Source: Streptomyces sp. ALI-76-A | Lineage (GTDB): Bacteria > Actinomycetota > Actinomycetes > Streptomycetales > Streptomycetaceae | DNA: 64,000 nucleotides | Assembly (NCBI RefSeq): GCF_030287445.1 | Contig: NZ_JASVWB010000004.1 | Location: forward strand, 744,001-808,000 | Reading direction: 5' to 3' | In this document: positions 10,201-29,504 of the stretch, one piece after another | How positions within the stretch are numbered: position 1 is the stretch's first letter | Layout of the letters: each line of letters opens with the position of its first letter | Program-made: the position numbers and the translations under genes | The notes under the pieces: model-generated | What the model was told of the DNA's origin: nothing | The model's input: only the letters and a program-made list of their open reading frames with translations | Database searches by the model: none

Positions 10201-13200
10201 CGAACCGACCGCGCCCGAGCGCGGTCGACCGGCATCGGCGGCTCCGGTGTCGACCGCCCGGCAGCCGACCACCTCTGAGGCGGCCCCGCGGCCGAACACC
10301 CCGCCGTCCCCCGGGCCCTCCAGCCCACAGGAGGCGCTCCCCGCCTCCAACCCCGGGACCGATAAGGCCGACGGCACCCCGGCGGCCCCCGCCGAGCCCC
10401 GGCAGCGACAGATCGCGCGGGTCTTCTCGGAGGTGCTGCACCGGCCGGACATCCCGGTGGACGCCAGCTTCTTCGACCTCGGCGGCGACAGCATCATGTC
10501 GATCCAGCTGGTGAGCCGGCTGCGGCAGGCGGGGCTCGTCCTCACCCCGCAGGACGTCTTCGAGTACAAGACCGTCCGCGCCCTGGCGGCGGCGGCGCGC
10601 GAGACCGTACGCACGGAGGGCGAACAGACCGCCGCCGCGGTCGGCGAGGTGCCCCTCACGCCGATCATGCACTTCTTCCGTGAACTCGGTGGCCCTGTCG
10701 ACGGCTTCCACCAGGCCGTGCTGCTCCAGGTGCCCGGTGGGCTGCGCGAGGACCTGCTGGCTCGCGCCGTCCAGGCCCTCCTCGACCACCACGACGCGCT
10801 CCGGCTGCGCCTGGACCGGACGTCGCCCGACTGGCGCATGGAGGTGCTGCCGCCCCGTTCGGTGAGCGCCTCGTCCTGCGTACGACGAGTGGACGTGCGC
10901 GGGTTCGAGGAATCCACTGCCCTGCCCGAGGTCCTCGCGGACGAGGCCGAGCGCGCCAAGAACCGGCTGGACGTGCTGAACGGCAGGCTCGTGCAGGTCG
11001 TCTGGCTGGACGCGGGGACCGAGGCGCCGGGCCGACTGCTGTTCATGGCGCACCACCTGGCCTGCGACGGAGTGTCCTGGCGCATCCTCGTCCCCGAGCT
11101 CCACGGCGCGTATCAGGACCTGGCGGCCGGCCGGGATCCGCGGCTCCAGCCGGTCGCGACCTCCCTGCGGCACTGGAGCCGTGAACTGTCCGCACAAGCA
11201 CGCACCGAACTGCGGACGAGTGAACTGGCGCTGTGGACCGACATCCTGGACACCCCCGGCCCGCAGCTGGCCCGCCGACCGCTCGATCCCGCCCGCGACA
11301 CCGTGGGAACCGCCCGCTCCCGCGCGATGACCTACGGCGCGGACCGGGCAAAGCACCTGTTCAGCACCGTCCCCGCGGCCTTCCACTGCGAGATCAACGA
11401 CGTGCTGCTCACCGCCTTCGCGCTGGCCGTGCAGCGCACCCTCGGCACGGGCCAGGACGTGGTGATCGACGTGGAGGGGCACGGGCGCGAGCCCGTGGTC
11501 GCCGACGCGGACCTCTCCCGTACCGTCGGCTGGTTCACCAGCCTGTACCCGGTACGGATCGCCCCCGGCGCGGCGGACGCCTCGGGCCGCCACCGTTCTC
11601 GCCGGGACCTGGGCCGGGCCCTGCGGCGGGTGAAGGAGCAGTTGCGCGCCATCCCCGACAAGGGCATCGGGTTCGGCCAGCTGCGCCACCTGAACCCGCA
11701 GACCTCCGCGGCTCTGGCCGCCGCCGAGCCCCGGCACATCGGGTTCAACTACTTCGGACGGTTCCTGTTGCCCGCCGCGTCGGACGAGCGGGCCTGGGGA
11801 CCGGCACCCGAGGCGGGCATGAGCGCCGGCGCCGACGCCGAGATGCCGCTCGCCCACCCCCTGGAGATCACCGCGCTGACCCAGGACACCGACCGGGGAC
11901 CCGAACTGGGCGTCAGCCTCACCTGGGCGGACGGCATCCTCGACGACGAGTTGATCGAAGAGCTGGGGACGGCCTGGTTCGAGATCCTGGACGAGCTGGC
12001 GGCGCACGCCGGTGAGCCGGGTGCGGGCGGCCGTACGCCGTCCGACTTCCCACTGGCCGCACTGGGCCAGGACGACATCGAGCGGCTGGAGCGCAGCTAT
12101 CCCGGCCTCACGGAGATCCTGCCCCTGTCACCGCTGCAACACGGCCTGCTGTACCACGTGCTGACCGACCGGCTGCTCGTCCAGCAGGGCGACGGACAGG
12201 CCGACGAGCAGCATGTCTACACCGTCCAGGTGTGGCTGGAACTCGACGGAGAACTCGACCCCGCTCGGCTGCGCGCCGCCGGTCAGGCGCTCCTGGGACG
12301 GCACACCAACCTCAGCGCCGCCTTCGTCCACGAAGGGCTGGCCGAGCCCGTCCAGGTCTTCGACACCGGGGCTCGGCTTCCCTGGCACGAGGAGGACCTC
12401 AGCGCGCTGACACAGGACCGGCGGGAGACGGAGACGGAGCGGCTGCTGCACCTCGAACGCAGCCGACGGTTCGACCCGACGGCCCCGCCCATGCTGCGGA
12501 TGCTGCTCCTGAGGACAGGCGAGAACCGGCACCGACTGGTCCTGACCACCCATCACATCATCGTGGACGGCTGGTCGTTGCCCGTCCTGTTGCGCGAACT
12601 GTTCGTGCTCTACCGGTACGGCGGCGACGAGAGCGCCGCGACCGCGGCCGGCGCCGAACTTCCCGCCAACACGCCCTTCCACGAGTACCTGACCTGGCTG
12701 GTCCGGGCCGACAAGACCAAGGCGGAGTCCGCGTGGCGCGCGGCCCTGTCCGGGCTGACCGCGCCCACCCTCATCGCCCGCGAGGACGACCGGGAGCCGC
12801 AGGCACCGTGCTTCGTGAGCGTGGAGCTGGACGCGGAGGAGACCGCCGCCCTGGTGGACATGGCCCGCCGCCACGGCGTGACGGCCAACACCGTGCTCCA
12901 GGCCGGCTGGGGCCTCCTGCTGGCCCAGGAGACCGGCGGCTCGGACGTGGTCTTCGGCTCGGTGGTCTCGGGGCGGCCCGCCGAACTCCCCGGCGTGGAG
13001 ACGATGGTGGGGCTGTTCATCAACACCGTGCCGACCCGGGTCCGGCTGGACGCGGCGGAGACCTTGGGCACGCTGCTCGTCCGGCTCCAGAGGGAACAGG
13101 CCGCGCTGCTGCCGTACCACCACATCAGCCTGGGGGAGATCCGCCGGATCACGGACATCGGCAACCCCTTCGACACCGTGATGGCCTTCGAGAACTACCC

Positions 13201-14355
13201 CCTCGACTCCGAGGAACTCGCCGAGCCGGCGCCCGGCCTGAAGCTCGTCCGGGCCTACGGCGACGACGCCCCCCACTTCCCGCTGAACCTCGTCGCCTCC
13301 GCCCGCGGTGAGCGGCTCTCCCTGCGGCTCGACTACCGCCCGCACCTGGTGGAGCGCGAACGCGCCGGCCTCCTCGCCGAGCGGTTCGTGGAACTGCTGA
13401 GGACGGCGGCGCACGAGCCGACGCGCACGGTCGGGTCCCTCGTGGGCACCGAGTCCGCTGCCCGGCCCGCCGTCGAGCGGCAGGCGGGGGAGACCTCCGC
13501 CGAGCCGGAGCGGCGGCAGGGACAGCAGACCGGTACCGGCATCCTGCTGCCACTGCGCGAGGAGGGCGCCGGCACCCCGCTGTTCTGCGTCCACCCCGCG
13601 GCGGGCATCGCGTGGTCCTACGCCGGCCTCGCCGGGTCCCTCGGCCCGGATCAGCCGGTCTACGGCCTCCAGGCCAGAGGCCTCGACGGCGAGGACGTAC
13701 TGCCGGCGTCCGTCCAGGAGATGGCCGCGGACTACCTGGACCACGTCCGTTCGGTCCAGCCGGCCGGGCCGTACCGCCTGCTGGGCTGGTCGTTCGGCGG
13801 GATGGTGGCCCAGGAGATGGCGGTGCAGCTCCAGCGGAGCGGTGAATCGGTCGAGCTGCTGGCGATCCTCGACGCCTATCCCGACGGAGCCGGTGACGGC
13901 GCCGGCGCCGCCCAGCCGGAGGAACCGACGGTGGCCGGCCGGGACGTCCTGGCCATGGTGCTGGAGTTCTTCGGATACGACCGGTCCGCCTGGGAGGGAG
14001 AGACGCTGACGTATCCGCGCTTCGTGGAGATCGCCCGGGAACAGACCGGACTGCTGGCCGCCTTCGACGAGCAGCGGGTGGCGGCCGTCGCTCGGATCTT
14101 CGCCAACAACGCCCGGCTCTCCCACGCCCACGAACCGCGCCCGTACGCCGGGAACCCGCTGGTCTTCGCGGCCCGCGAGACCTCGCCTGACCTCGCCGCG
14201 GAACTGTGGCGGCCGCTGCTGGACGGTGGCCGGGCCGACGTCGTCCCGGTCGACTGCACGCACGGCGAGCTGGGCAGGCCCGCTCCGCTGGGCACCGTCG
14301 GACGGGAGATCACCCGCTGGTTGCGGGCGGCTTCGCTGACCGCGGGGGGTCCGCA

Positions 14356-14359
<4 letters not shown>
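7208..14359 (+). CDS. NRPS: inactive-looking C, A, PCP, E, C, TE
   Basis: A 2383-residue synthetase. ATG at 7208 is preferred (cagggagag ribosome-binding site; overlaps the dehydrogenase stop). Domains in order: a C domain (about 40-460) whose catalytic HHxxxDG is replaced by [10 protein letters not shown] around 137-146; a full A domain (about 480-960) with signature D-V-A-C-A-A-V-V-Y-K, substrate not assigned; a roughly 110-residue Pro/Thr/Glu-rich linker; a PCP (LGGDSI, Ser1095); an epimerase (HHLACDG at 1282-1288, EGHGRE, TVGWFTS); a C domain of the kind that follows E domains ([22 protein letters not shown] at 1782-1790); and a thioesterase (GWSFGG, Ser2195; DCTHGEL near the end). It should add a D-configured residue and release the product. 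The terminal C lies directly before the TE with no A or PCP between. This resembles the position of the glycopeptide X domain, but its motif is intact. Confidence 0.95.
10109..10135 (+). repeat. ACGCAG hexanucleotide tandem repeat in the A-PCP linker
   Basis: Four tandem copies of acgcag plus acg, coding alternating Thr-Gln in the linker between the A and PCP domains of the TE-bearing synthetase. The repeat stays in frame for any copy number, so slippage changes only linker length. Confidence 0.85.
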
Positions 14360-23801
<9,442 letters not shown>

Positions 23802-23805
<4 letters not shown>

Positions 23806-24020
23806 GCGGCGACAACCCCTTCGACGACGAGACCGGCGTCTTCCACGTGCTCGTCAACGACGAAGGACAGCACTCCCTCTGGCCCTCGTTCGCCGAGGTC
23901 CCGGCAGGCTGGACGGTGGCGCTCCACGACACGGCCCGGCGATCGGCTCTCGACTTCATCGAGGAACGCTGGACGGACATGCGCCCCCACAGCCTGCGCG
24001 AGGTGCTGGACCAACGTTGA
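23802..24020 (+). CDS. MbtH-like NRPS accessory protein
   Basis: A 72-residue protein starting at the ATG that overlaps the synthetase stop (ATGA), with aaaggaa as ribosome-binding site. The family signature is clear: [19 protein letters not shown], then [14 protein letters not shown] and [17 protein letters not shown]. MbtH-like proteins bind NRPS A domains and are often needed for their folding or activity. Its place as last gene of the coupled run fits service to the four A domains upstream. Confidence 0.97.
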
Positions 24021-24185
24021 CCAGGCCGAAGTCCGCGCAACGCGCGAGGCTCCTGTGCCGTTGGGGGAGGTGTGGCGATTCGACGTGTCCTCGGGACGCG
24101 CAGAACGGCCGGAACGCGATCGGCTCGCCCTGCGGAGCGGGATACTGATGCTTTCTCATGACGTGGCGACCAGGGGAGCGGATCG

Positions 24186-25610
24186 GTGAACTCTGCCGGA
24201 GAGACGGGCCGTTGGGGCGTGGACGGTGGCCGGGGCGGGCGGCATGCGATCGTCGTGGGCGGGAGTCTTTCGGGGCTGCTGGCGGCACACGTCCTGGCCG
24301 CGCACGCCGACCGGGTGACCGTCGTCGAGCGCGACCGGTTCCCGGACGGCGTGAAGCCGCGGCCAGGGGTACCGCAGGGCCGGCATCCCCATGTCCTGCT
24401 GGAGGGTGGGCAGGTGGCCCTGGAGTCGCTGCTGCCGGGCTTCCTGGCGGAGCTGCGGGCGGCGGGGGCGCCGCGGGTGGGCATGCCGTCGGACATGGTG
24501 CAGTGGCAGACCGGGCACTGGTTGCGGCGGCTGCCCGCGACGACGCACATCTACACCGGTTCCCGCGCGCAGCTCGAGGAGGCGGTGCGGCGGCGCGTTC
24601 TCGCCAACCCGGCGATCAGCGCGGTGGAGGGCACCGAAGTCGTCGGGCTCCTCGGTGGCGCCTCGCGCGTGCGGGGTGTGCTGCTGCGGGCCCGTTCCGG
24701 CGACGTCCGTGAGGAGCAGCGGGCTCTGGAGGGCGACCTGGTCGTCGACGCCTCCGGGAGCGGCACGAAGGCCCCGCAGTGGCTGACGGCGATCGGGGCC
24801 GAGGCCCCGCACGAGGAATCCATCGACACCGGGCTCGCGTACGCCTCACGCGTCTACCGCGGCAGGAGCGGTGTCCTCGACGGCGACACCGTCGGCTACT
24901 ACGTCTACCCCGACCCCGTCCAGGTCCATGGCGGCGGTGCGCTGCCGCTGGAGGACGGCACCCATCTGGTCATCGTCTCAGGGGTGCGCGGCGACGAACC
25001 GCCCACGGACGACGACGAGTTCGTGACATACATCAAGAGGCTGCCGCATCCGCTCCTGCACCGGTGGCTGGACGAGGCCGAACCGCTCTCGCCGGCGTTC
25101 GGCTTCCGGCGGAACGCGAATGTCCGACGCCGCTACGATCTGCCGGGCCGCCGCCCGGCCGGATTCCTCGCCACCGGCGACGCCCTGTGCTCCTTCAACC
25201 CGATCTACGGACAGGGCATGGCCGTCGCCGCGATGAGCGCGGTCGCCCTGCGCGACGCCCTGGCCGACCCGCGCCGGACCCCCACGACGCGGCACGTGCA
25301 GCGGGCACTCCTCGCGGCGTCCCGGCAGGCGTGGGACATCTCCGCCGGGGCGGACCGCAAGATGCCGGGCGCGGTCGGCAACGCGGTCGCCGTCGGGCCC
25401 GCGGACAGCGTCGCCGACTGGTATCTGCGGCGGGTACAGGAGCGCTTTCCCGGCGACCCCGTCGTGGGGCGGGCCTTCCGCTCCGTGCTGACTCTTTCCG
25501 CGCCTGTCACCGCCCTGTTCGCCCCGCCCGTGGCCCGGGCCGTCCTCTTCCGTCCGCCCGCGCCGACGCCCACCGAGCCGCCGATGACGCCGGAGGAAAC
25601 GGGGGTCTGA
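24186..25610 (+). CDS. FAD-dependent oxidoreductase/monooxygenase
   Basis: A 474-residue flavoprotein of the aromatic-hydroxylase/halogenase-like superfamily. An N-terminal dinucleotide-binding motif (VVGGSLSGLLAA, about 19-30) is followed by VVERDRF, a middle DASGSGT segment and the second FAD contact GDALCSFNPIYGQGMAV near 330-346. The GTG start at 24186 follows caggggagcg. It lies 165 bp beyond the MbtH gene on the same strand, so it may be a tailoring enzyme of the peptide or a separate transcription unit. I do not see the WxWxIP motif of flavin halogenases, so oxygenation or oxidation is likelier than halogenation. Substrate unknown. Confidence 0.8.
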   Translation: MNSAGETGRWGVDGGRGGRHAIVVGGSLSGLLAAHVLAAHADRVTVVERDRFPDGVKPRPGVPQGRHPHVLLEGGQVALESLLPGFLAELRAAGAPRVGMPSDMVQWQTGHWLRRLPATTHIYTGSRAQLEEAVRRRVLANPAISAVEGTEVVGLLGGASRVRGVLLRARSGDVREEQRALEGDLVVDASGSGTKAPQWLTAIGAEAPHEESIDTGLAYASRVYRGRSGVLDGDTVGYYVYPDPVQVHGGGALPLEDGTHLVIVSGVRGDEPPTDDDEFVTYIKRLPHPLLHRWLDEAEPLSPAFGFRRNANVRRRYDLPGRRPAGFLATGDALCSFNPIYGQGMAVAAMSAVALRDALADPRRTPTTRHVQRALLAASRQAWDISAGADRKMPGAVGNAVAVGPADSVADWYLRRVQERFPGDPVVGRAFRSVLTLSAPVTALFAPPVARAVLFRPPAPTPTEPPMTPEETGV

Positions 25611-25712
25611 GCGAGGTCGGCAGCCGACGGCGTCTTCCGCGCCGGACTGCGCATCAGCGTCGGTCCCGGAAGCCCCGGGCCAGATCGGCGCCTTGGCTGC
25701 CCACGACCCCGC

Positions 25713-26447
25713 TCAGTCCTGCTTGCCGGGCTTTGCCGTGATCTTGGCGAGTGCCGCCACGATGTTCTCCTCCACCGCCGGCTTGGTGATGCCGAGGCCG
25801 GTCAGGACGCCCTCGCCGTTCTCGAACTCCAGCAGGGCCAGGAGGATGTGCTCGGTGCCGATGTAGTTGTGGCCGAGGCGGAGCGCCTCGCGGAAGGTGA
25901 GCTCCAGGACCTTCTTCGCGTCGGGGGCGTAGGGGACGAGCTCCGGGACCTCCTCGACCGCCGGCGGCAGCGCGGCGGCGGCGGCCTGGCGTACGGTGTC
26001 CAGGAGGACACCCTGCGCGGTGATCGCCTTGGCGGCCAGACCCTCCGGTTCGGCCAGCAGGCCGAGGACCAGGTGCTCGGGGCGCCCCTCGGGATTGCGC
26101 GCCGCGATGGCCTCGTTGTGGGCGGCCATCACCACGTTGCGGGCGCGTGGCGTGTAGCGGCCGAAGCCCTGGCTGGGATCGAGGTCCGTCGTCTCCTTGG
26201 GCACGAACCGCTTCTGCGCCGCCTGCCGGGTCACTCCCATGCTCTTGCCGATGTCCGTCCAGGACGCGCCCGAGCGCCGGGCCTGGTCCACGAAGTGGCC
26301 GATCAGGTGGTCGGCCACCTCGCCGAGGTGGTCGGCGGCGATCACGGCGTCCTGTAGCTGATCCAGCGCGTCGGTGTGGACCTTCTTGATGGCCGCGATG
26401 AGGTCGTCGAGGCGTACGGATGACGTGATGTTGGGGTTCGTCGTCAT
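25713..26447 (-). CDS. HTH protein with Clp N-terminal repeats
   Basis: A 244-residue protein. Residues about 20-82 form a helix-turn-helix region (SWTDIGKSMGVTRQAAQKRF, 62-81), followed by two Clp-N type repeats (from about 97 and 172; each has the EHxxLxLL element, as in GRPEHLVLGLLAE and IGTEHILLALLEF). Clp-N repeats in ClpA/ClpC bind substrates or adaptors. Here there is no AAA+ domain, so it is probably a DNA-binding regulator sensing proteolysis or misfolded protein. Two 19-bp palindromes lie directly against its ATG, suggesting autoregulation. No ribosome-binding sequence is visible between the operator and ATG, so the message may be leaderless. It converges with the flavoprotein gene. 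Confidence 0.88.
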   Translation of the reverse strand: MTTNPNITSSVRLDDLIAAIKKVHTDALDQLQDAVIAADHLGEVADHLIGHFVDQARRSGASWTDIGKSMGVTRQAAQKRFVPKETTDLDPSQGFGRYTPRARNVVMAAHNEAIAARNPEGRPEHLVLGLLAEPEGLAAKAITAQGVLLDTVRQAAAAALPPAVEEVPELVPYAPDAKKVLELTFREALRLGHNYIGTEHILLALLEFENGEGVLTGLGITKPAVEENIVAALAKITAKPGKQD

Positions 26448-26448
26448 G

Positions 26449-26467
26449 TGACAACCGTAGGTTGACA
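26449..26467. promoter_or_regulatory. palindromic operator 1, abutting the Clp-N gene start
   Basis: TGACAACCGTAGGTTGACA is a 19-bp near-perfect inverted repeat (half-site GGTTGtCA/TGACAACC) that begins one base upstream of the start codon at 26447. Any bound protein would block transcription start or ribosome access. The likely ligand is the HTH protein encoded next to it. Confidence 0.7.
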
Positions 26468-26476
26468 GCAGCGTGG

Positions 26477-26495
26477 TGTCAACATCGGGTTGACA
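26477..26495. promoter_or_regulatory. palindromic operator 2 of the Clp-N gene
   Basis: TGTCAACATCGGGTTGACA has the same half-sites as the operator at 26449-26467. The two centres are 28 bp apart, close to three helical turns, which allows cooperative binding on one DNA face. Confidence 0.7.
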
Positions 26496-26520
26496 GTGGG
26501 TCGGCGGCGGCTAGCGGCCG

Positions 26521-27220
26521 GCCCTCCGGAATCCGCATGTCCGTCTGATCACCTGGCTGGAGACCAGCGACCGGCTCACCGAGGCCCAGCGCATCGCCAT
26601 CCAGCTGTCGCACAACGCCATCGCCGGCGAGGATGCCCCGGCCATCCTCAAGACGCTCTACGAGCAGATCGACGACCTCGTTCCTCCGCCAGTACGCGGG
26701 CCTGGACGGTGCCACCCTCGAACTCCTCGCCGACCTCGACAGCCCTTCGCTCGGCGAAGCCAACCTCACTTTCCAGACCCTCGCGATCGTGTTCCTCCCC
26801 GACGACCTCAAGGAAGCACAAGACGTCCTCCGCGACGCCCTCGGCCTCGCCGCGTCCTCGGACGCCGTCTGGGTCGCCGCGCTACGCCAGTACGACCAGA
26901 TCATGGCGGCCCTCGACCTCGCCTCCAAGAGCGCCGACGTCACCAACGTCGCCACCGCCTTCGGCCTCATCCTGGAGTCCTTCACGGACCACGCGAACGA
27001 CCTCGTCGACGCCTGGTTCGACCGCGACACCGGCGAACCGAAGCACCACGGCATGGCCCCGCTCCTCACCCTGTTCCACACCGACGCCATGCCCACCAAG
27101 GCCGCCGCAGTCGTCGAGAAAGCACTACAGCAGGCTGTAGCCCGTGGCGAGGTCCCCGCAGAGCACCGGTGCAAAGCCCTGGAGCTGTGGGCCCGCCAGT
27201 ACCTCGACACCCCCGCCTGA
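26521..27220 (+). pseudogene. frameshifted gene of unknown function (mobile-element-like)
   Basis: Protein-like sequence runs in one frame (NPHVRLITWLETSDRLTEA... to EQIDDLV, about 26533-26682) and resumes one base out of phase (FLRQYAGLDGATLELL ... LWARQYLDTPA) to a stop at 27220. A clear start codon is missing upstream. The second part alone is nearly 180 residues, helical and acidic, with ordinary Streptomyces codon use. I do not recognise the family. The next genes are packed closely behind, as in phage or integrative-element modules. Confidence 0.55.
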
Positions 27221-27225
27221 CCGCC

Positions 27226-27579
27226 GTGAGCACCAACGCCCCACCGACCACGCTCAGTGCACCCCTCGACCCGTGGGAGCAGCAGCCCGACGAGACCCCC
27301 GCAAGCACGGCCAGTTCGTCACATACCGTGACCTCGGCCGCACCCGGACCCTACAGAAGGCTGCGGAAGGGCTACAGCTCCCCGCGGTTACGGTCCGGAA
27401 GGCGGCGGCCCGCTTCCGGTGGCGGGAGCGCGCCGAGGTGTGGGACCGGCACCTGGACCGGCTGTACAAGCCCGGATCAGCAGTCGCTGGTGTTGCGGAC
27501 GCGCACCGAGCGGGCGATCCGCGAGCACTTCGCCGAGGCGCACGACGGCCAGGAGCCGCCCGAGAGGATCATGCGATGA
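27226..27579 (+). pseudogene. broken small-terminase-like/HTH protein
   Basis: GTG at 27226 opens STNAPPTTLSAPLDPWEQQ. The recognisable part (GQFVTYRDLGRTRTLQKAAE followed by RFRWRERAEVWDRHLD) lies in a second frame, and the tail (RTERAIREHFAEAHDG) is back in the first. The core resembles the N-terminal HTH of actinophage or integrative-element terminase-small-subunit-like proteins, where WRERAxAWD is common (family memory, not a search). At least two frame changes are needed to join the parts. Confidence 0.5.
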
Positions 27580-27928
27580 GGCCCTACAGCCGCGCCAGCA
27601 GGCCGGTGTTCCCGAACGCGGAGCGCGCCCGGAGGCAGGTCGAGCGGGCGCTGCGCGTCCCGAGTGTCCGGCGTGTGGCCACCCCGTCCGCGTGCACGCC
27701 ATCGAGAGCGGGCAACGCGTGTGCACCCGCGGCTTCGGCGTGATCTCCTGCCGGGGCTGTGCGCACATCTACGCGATGCTGTCGCGGCTCGGACAGGCCG
27801 CTGTGGAGGGCGCGTTGTCGGGGCTGCGGTACGCGAAGCGGTACGTCCCGGCCGGCTTGCAGATGGCCCGGCCTGTCGTCCTCGACTCGCCCGACACGCG
27901 CGATATGTTCGGATCATCCACGATCTGA
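27576..27928 (+). pseudogene. broken zinc-ribbon protein
   Basis: ATG at 27576 overlaps the previous stop (ATGA) and begins MRPYSRASRPVFPNAERAR. After about 29 codons the sensible continuation changes frame to ECPACGHPVRVH ... RGFGVISCRGCAH, a CxxC...CxxC zinc-ribbon pattern, ending at 27928. The ATGA coupling implies the three genes from 26521 to 27928 were once one intact operon. Function unknown. Confidence 0.5.
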
Positions 27929-27953
27929 GCGTGCTGCTTGATTCCACGGACAC

Positions 27954-27992
27954 GAGGCCCCACCCGCATCCAGCCCGGCCGGGTGGGGCCTC
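27954..27992. terminator. bidirectional terminator hairpin
   Basis: A perfect 13-bp stem, gaggccccacccg (27954-27966) and cgggtggggcctc (27980-27992), with a 13-nt loop. It lies between the end of the broken zinc-ribbon gene and the converging secreted-protein gene. Confidence 0.85.
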
Positions 27993-28014
27993 GTCACGCC
28001 GCCTGGCCGCCGCG

Positions 28015-28413
28015 TCAGTCAGCTATCAATCCGACCACGGTGGGGCTTCCCCCGAACTGGAGGTAGTACTCGGCGCCGGGCACCGAATTCTTGAAGACCA
28101 CGGTCCAGGTGTTCTTCGTGGCCGTGACCCAGGGGTGGCACTTGTTGCGTGTGCAGACCCTGGTGCTACGTGTGGTCTCAAGCTTGACGTTGATGTCGTT
28201 GCAGTGGCCCAGAACCCGCATCCAGTCGCCGTAGTTGGGGAAGTGAGCATTGTCGCCATTTTGTCCCGCTTCGGCACCAAATTTCCCTGCGCTCTCGTAA
28301 CACCCCACAGCCGGGGCGACGGTAGCTGCTGTTGCGGTCTGCGCGGGAACGGCAACGGCGGCAAGAGCTGCTGCCGCGACCATGGCCGTAAAGATACGTC
28401 CAGCTTTGAGCAT
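28015..28413 (-). CDS. small secreted protein of unknown function
   Basis: A 132-residue product. The ATG at 28413 is preferred over upstream starts because gaaggggaagg precedes it and it opens directly into a signal peptide (MLKAGRIFTAMVAAAALAAV, cleavage likely near TATAA). The mature part is about 100 residues with four cysteines (GCYES, GHCND, VCTRNKC), compatible with two disulfides in an extracellular fold. I do not recognise the family. It ends against a strong terminator and is a single-gene unit. Confidence 0.8.
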   Translation of the reverse strand: MLKAGRIFTAMVAAAALAAVAVPAQTATAATVAPAVGCYESAGKFGAEAGQNGDNAHFPNYGDWMRVLGHCNDINVKLETTRSTRVCTRNKCHPWVTATKNTWTVVFKNSVPGAEYYLQFGGSPTVVGLIAD

Positions 28414-28643
28414 TGAACCTTCCCCTTCGTTCGCCGGCCCTGTGAAGGATCCGGCCTCAGGAGGAGATCTTGGCAATCCATGCGCTCCCGGCCATCCCGT
28501 GCTGGTATGAGGTGTGGGTAAACCTGTGAGGTACGTATGGGTAAACCTGCGGAGTGCGCGGGGTCAGCCGCTGCGATGGCGAGGGCTCGCCAAGGCGAGC
28601 GGCACGGTCGACGGAAGCTGTGGGTCGTGGTGCAGTTGTTTCG

Positions 28644-28812
28644 CTAGTGCCGTGGCAGGCAACGTTTGCCCGTCAAGGAGCGGCGTCCGGTGCGTGCTCT
28701 CGGCGTGCCGGCCGGAAGCCCTCGTACTGGATGTACTTGGGCTTTCGGCCGGTGCGGCGAGAGGGCGTGCCGGGCGTCGCGACGGGGCGAACGTTGCCTG
28801 CCGCGGCACTAG
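28644..28812. mobile_element. 169-bp palindromic MITE-like element, copy 1
   Basis: It begins ctagtgccgtggcaggcaac and ends with the inverted counterpart ttgcctgccgcggcactag, giving terminal inverted repeats of about 27 bp closed by CTAG. The interior is also self-complementary (ccggccggaagccc ... gggctttcggccgg), so the whole element can fold into one long hairpin. A second copy at 60281-60449 lies in the opposite orientation and differs at only three positions by my reading. No gene is inside. It lies in a roughly 665-bp gap between the secreted-protein gene and an acetyltransferase gene; I see no confident gene in the rest of that gap. Confidence 0.85.
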
Positions 28813-29078
28813 CTGTGTTCTTGCCGCCCGCACCTCACCCGCCGGCACCGCGCACGCCGACGACCACCATCACGGCCAGGCGACGACCGAGCCGCACGCC
28901 GTCGACCACCCCGGCCGGGATGCCGCTCCCAGCGGTGGGACGCCCGCGAAGAGGCAGGCGCCGGAGCCGAGGGTGAACCCACGCGAGGTGTTTCAGGGCT
29001 TGCCGGCAGGGGCCCGCGGAAGCCGGTTCGCGCAGCTGCTGCGAACCGGGTGCGCCCTTCCACGGCGAAGGAGTGGAG

Positions 29079-29387
29079 TCAGTCGCTGACCTTGCTGCGG
29101 GCCTGGTACAGCAGGTCGGCGTACTCGGGATGGCGGCTGATCCAGACCGCGTAGAAGGGGCAGGTGGCCAGTACGCGCAATCCCGCGGCGCGTGCCTCGT
29201 CGAGGGAGGTCCGAGCCAGCGCGGAGCCGACGCCCTTGCCCTCGTGTTCCGGCGCCACCTCGGTGTGGACGAAGGCGATCAGTTCCGCTGTCCGAATGTA
29301 CTGCGCGAAGCCCGCGACCTCCGGCCTGCCGTCCACCTGTGCCTCGTAGCGGCGGGCTTCGGGTACGTCGATGACCTTGACCGTCAC
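29079..29387 (-). CDS. small GNAT-type N-acetyltransferase (YidJ-like)
   Basis: A 102-residue protein. GTG at 29387 is chosen because gaggaggac lies just before it. The family pattern of small single-domain acetyltransferases is present: EAQVDGRPEVAGFAQYIR, AFVHTEVAPEHEGKGVGSAL (acetyl-CoA loop, EGKGVGS) and ATCPFYAVWISRHPEY at the end. The acceptor is unknown. It lies downstream of the ECF sigma gene on the same strand, about 118 bp away, and could be co-transcribed with it. Confidence 0.85.
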   Translation of the reverse strand: MTVKVIDVPEARRYEAQVDGRPEVAGFAQYIRTAELIAFVHTEVAPEHEGKGVGSALARTSLDEARAAGLRVLATCPFYAVWISRHPEYADLLYQARSKVSD

Positions 29388-29504
29388 TTGTCCTCCTCGT
29401 TTGAAAGGCCAACCTACGCCGACATGGCCGCGACGCCGCGACCAACCCCCCACGGACCAGGGGGACGTGGAGGACCAGGGCGGCACGCACCGCCGATGCC
29501 ACGG

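Noticed and set aside
12080..13440. Glycopeptide-type X domain before the TE
   Set aside because: The domain keeps the full HHIIVDGWS motif and normal C-domain length, and no P450 genes are nearby.
24186..25610. Flavin-dependent halogenase
   Set aside because: The FAD motifs are present, but I could not find the WxWxIP halogenase motif.
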